DNA from: Opitutales bacterium
GTDB taxonomy: Bacteria; Verrucomicrobiota; Verrucomicrobiia; Opitutales; JAFGAQ01
DNA: 10,199 nucleotides
Reading direction: 5' to 3'
Assembly (NCBI GenBank): GCA_028704125.1
Contig: JAQVLM010000070.1
Location: 1-10,199 of the forward strand
Under the pieces are notes generated by a model that searched no databases, was not told where the DNA came from, and saw nothing but the letters and a program-made list of their open reading frames with translations. How positions within the stretch are numbered: position 1 is the first letter of the stretch; every line of letters begins with the position of its first letter. Shown piece by piece: positions 8,585 to 10,199 of this stretch. Both the position numbers and the translations under genes were made by a program.

Positions 8585-8637
8585 GATGGACGTATCGAAG
8601 CCGGACCGGGGACGTTGGATTGTTCGCCATTCAAACC

Positions 8638-10086
8638 ATGTCCATGAATCCAGAAATTACAATTCCATCATCATCCGGCAGTCGTCGCGTGTATGTAAGC
8701 GGTTCCAGATCCGATCTGCGTGTGCCCATGCGTGAGGTGAGCCTCAGTCCGACCCGTCATGCCGATGGCACCGAGACCCCCAATGATCCGATCCGGATCT
8801 ATGACACATCCGGTCCGTGGGGTGATCCTTCCTTCCATGGGGATTGCGAAAAAGGCCTGCCACGCAGCCGCGAGGCATGGATCATGGAGCGGGGGGATGT
8901 GGAGTGGATTGAGGGACGGCAGGTGAAGCCGATTGACGATGGATATTTGAGTGAGGTCCACGCCGATAAAGCCGCTACCGCCAATGGGCGGAATCCGTTG
9001 CGGGTTTTCAATGGGACCCACGGTCGGGTTCTGCGTGCCAAGCCGGGGTGTAGGGTCACCCAGATGCATTACGCCCGCAAGGGTATCATCACTCCGGAGA
9101 TGGAATACGTCGCGATCCGCGAGAACATGCGGCTGCAGTCGATCAGGGGTGATGCGGATGGGCGGACCGATGCGGCGGCCAACTCCTTGCAGCATCAGCA
9201 TCCCGGGCAGGCGTGGGGTGCGGCAATCCCTAGGGAGATCACCCCGGAGTTTGTTCGCTCCGAAGTCGCGAGGGGCCGTGCGATCATCCCGTGCAACGTC
9301 AATCATCCGGAGTCGGAGCCGATGATCATTGGCCGTAATTTCCTGGTGAAGATCAACACGAACATCGGGAATTCGGCGGTGACATCCTCTATCGAGGAGG
9401 AGGTTGAAAAGATGCGTTGGAGTGTGCGATGGGGGGGCGATACCCTCATGGATCTATCCACAGGAAAGAACATTCATCAGACGCGTGAATGGATCCTGCG
9501 GAATTGTCCGGTGCCGGTGGGAACCGTTCCGATTTATCAGGCACTGGAAAAGGTCGGTGGACGGCCGGAGGAGCTTACCTGGGACCTGTTCCGCGATACG
9601 CTTGTCGAGCAGGCGGAGCAGGGGGTAGACTATTTCACGATTCACGCGGGGGTGTTGCTGCGGTTTGTGCCCAAAACCGCGCAGCGCATGACGGGGATTG
9701 TCTCCCGTGGTGGAGCGATCATGGCGAAATGGTGTCTCGCGCATCATCAGGAAAACTTCCTCTACACGCACTGGGACGAGATTTGCGAGATACTGGCGGC
9801 GTATGATGTGGCGTTTTCCATCGGCGATGGGCTGCGTCCCGGCTCGATTTCGGATGCCAACGATGAGGCCCAGTATGGCGAGTTGATGGTGCAGGGTGAA
9901 TTGACCACACGGGCATGGGCCCAGGATGTTCAGGTGATGAATGAGGGCCCGGGGCATGTGCCGATGCACATGATCCAGGACAATATGCTCAAGCAGCTTG
10001 AGTGGTGCCATGAAGCCCCGTTCTACACGCTGGGACCCCTGACCACGGACATCGCGCCCGGATATGACCACATCACTTCTGCGATC
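8638..10086 (+). CDS. thiC: phosphomethylpyrimidine synthase ThiC, 3' part missing
   Basis: ThiC is a cytoplasmic radical-SAM enzyme that rearranges aminoimidazole ribotide into hydroxymethylpyrimidine phosphate, the pyrimidine half of thiamine. The 483 visible residues follow the family closely: N-terminal RVPMREVSLSPT and YDTSGPWGDP (ThiC-associated domain), then QMHYARKGIITPEMEY, NVNHPESEPMIIGRNF, KINTNIGNSAV (N242), DLSTGKNIH, GDGLRPGSI (R400), NEGPGHVPMHMIQ (E436) and YTLGPLTTDIAPGYDHITSAI. The expected continuation (in E. coli GIGAAMIGWFG, then the CX2CX4C iron-sulfur motif and C terminus) is absent; the frame instead runs straight into DprA sequence at 10087. E. coli ThiC has 631 residues, so about 130-150 are missing and the product as written could not hold its [4Fe-4S] cluster. 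The start at 8638 is the first ATG after the riboswitch; a second ATG two codons on is equally possible. The loss is probably an assembly effect, not a pseudogene. Confidence 0.95.
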
Positions 10087-10090
10087 AAAT
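10081..10090. other. probable chimeric junction
   Basis: Upstream protein and base composition are ThiC-like; downstream they are DprA-like. The codons for Ala-Ile at 10081-10086 fit both families (ThiC TSAI/TSGI, DprA AxKSGSLIT), so the exact break cannot be placed. By hand count GC is about 57% in the 120 bases before 10081 and 46 of 113 (about 41%) after 10086. Confidence 0.8.
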
Positions 10091-10199
10091 CCGGATCTTT
10101 AATCACGGCTCGCCTAGCCCTAGATTACAACAAAGATGTTTTAGCCGTTCCGGGATCTATTTTTTCTAACAACGCCAATGGAGTTAATTGGCTAATTAG
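10087..10199 (+). CDS. dprA: fragment of DNA-processing protein DprA (probably foreign to this contig)
   Basis: Thirty-seven codons, open at the window end and with no start of their own, encode KSGSLITARLALDYNKD, then VLAVPGSIFSNNANGVNWLI. This is the C-terminal part of the DprA/Smf Rossmann fold: SGSLITA, the A-L helix, the hydrophobic strand VxAVPGS and the G-x-x-x-LI end. DprA loads RecA onto incoming single-stranded DNA in natural transformation. The fragment is lower in GC and uses TTA, CTA and AAC/AAA more freely than the rest of the window, suggesting DNA from another organism. It reads in the same frame as thiC with no stop between. A working ThiC-DprA fusion is very unlikely because both proteins would be cut within their folds. 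Confidence 0.85.

Noticed and set aside
8638..10199. A true ThiC-DprA fusion protein as a new system
   Set aside because: Both partners are cut inside their folds, ThiC lacks its cluster motif, and base composition changes at the join; an assembly chimera explains all three.

Overview
The window looks like a chromosomal stretch of a Gram-negative, moderately GC-rich environmental bacterium. The short L28, the YbdG-type MscS channel, the secreted arabinosidases and weak Shine-Dalgarno sequences on most genes would fit Verrucomicrobiota or a related polysaccharide-degrading phylum. That placement is inferred from recollection of these families, not from a search. The window is mostly housekeeping genes around one two-gene arabinose-polysaccharide locus. 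I see no CRISPR array, tRNA, rRNA, insertion sequence or phage gene.

Layout. A frame entering from the left edge ends in an ATGA overlap with a small membrane-anchored protein of unknown function (149-631). Converging on it from the right is a YbdG/MscM-type mechanosensitive channel (745-2052, minus). The channel is divergent from rpmB, ribosomal protein L28 (2189-2419), and the gap between them holds two adjacent hairpins. After rpmB lie two back-to-back intrinsic terminators, one for rpmB and one for the next gene, which comes from the opposite direction. That gene is a secreted GH51 alpha-L-arabinofuranosidase (2612-4168, minus). It is divergent from a 1317-residue secreted fusion enzyme (4344-8297): a complete GH127/GH146-type beta-L-arabinofuranosidase followed in the same chain by a complete GH43 enzyme with its C-terminal beta-sandwich. 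The 175-bp gap between the two start codons is the natural place for shared control. Together the two genes would remove alpha- and beta-linked L-arabinofuranose (and possibly xylose) from plant or algal arabinan, arabinogalactan or extensin-type glycans.

The last part is a thiamine locus: a long leader with a clear TPP riboswitch (about 8494-8584), then thiC (from 8638). The thiC reading frame is good up to about 10086. It then changes, without a stop and in the same frame, into 37 codons of a DprA (DNA-processing protein A) core from a visibly AT-richer source, running off the window end. ThiC therefore lacks its C-terminal third-to-quarter, including the [4Fe-4S] cysteine motif. The most likely reading is a chimeric join at a contig end (short shared k-mer), not a real ThiC-DprA fusion; anyone using this annotation should distrust the last ~115 bases.

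The most biologically interesting item is the GH146-GH43 two-enzyme fusion paired divergently with GH51. I found no clear sign of a wholly new type of system.
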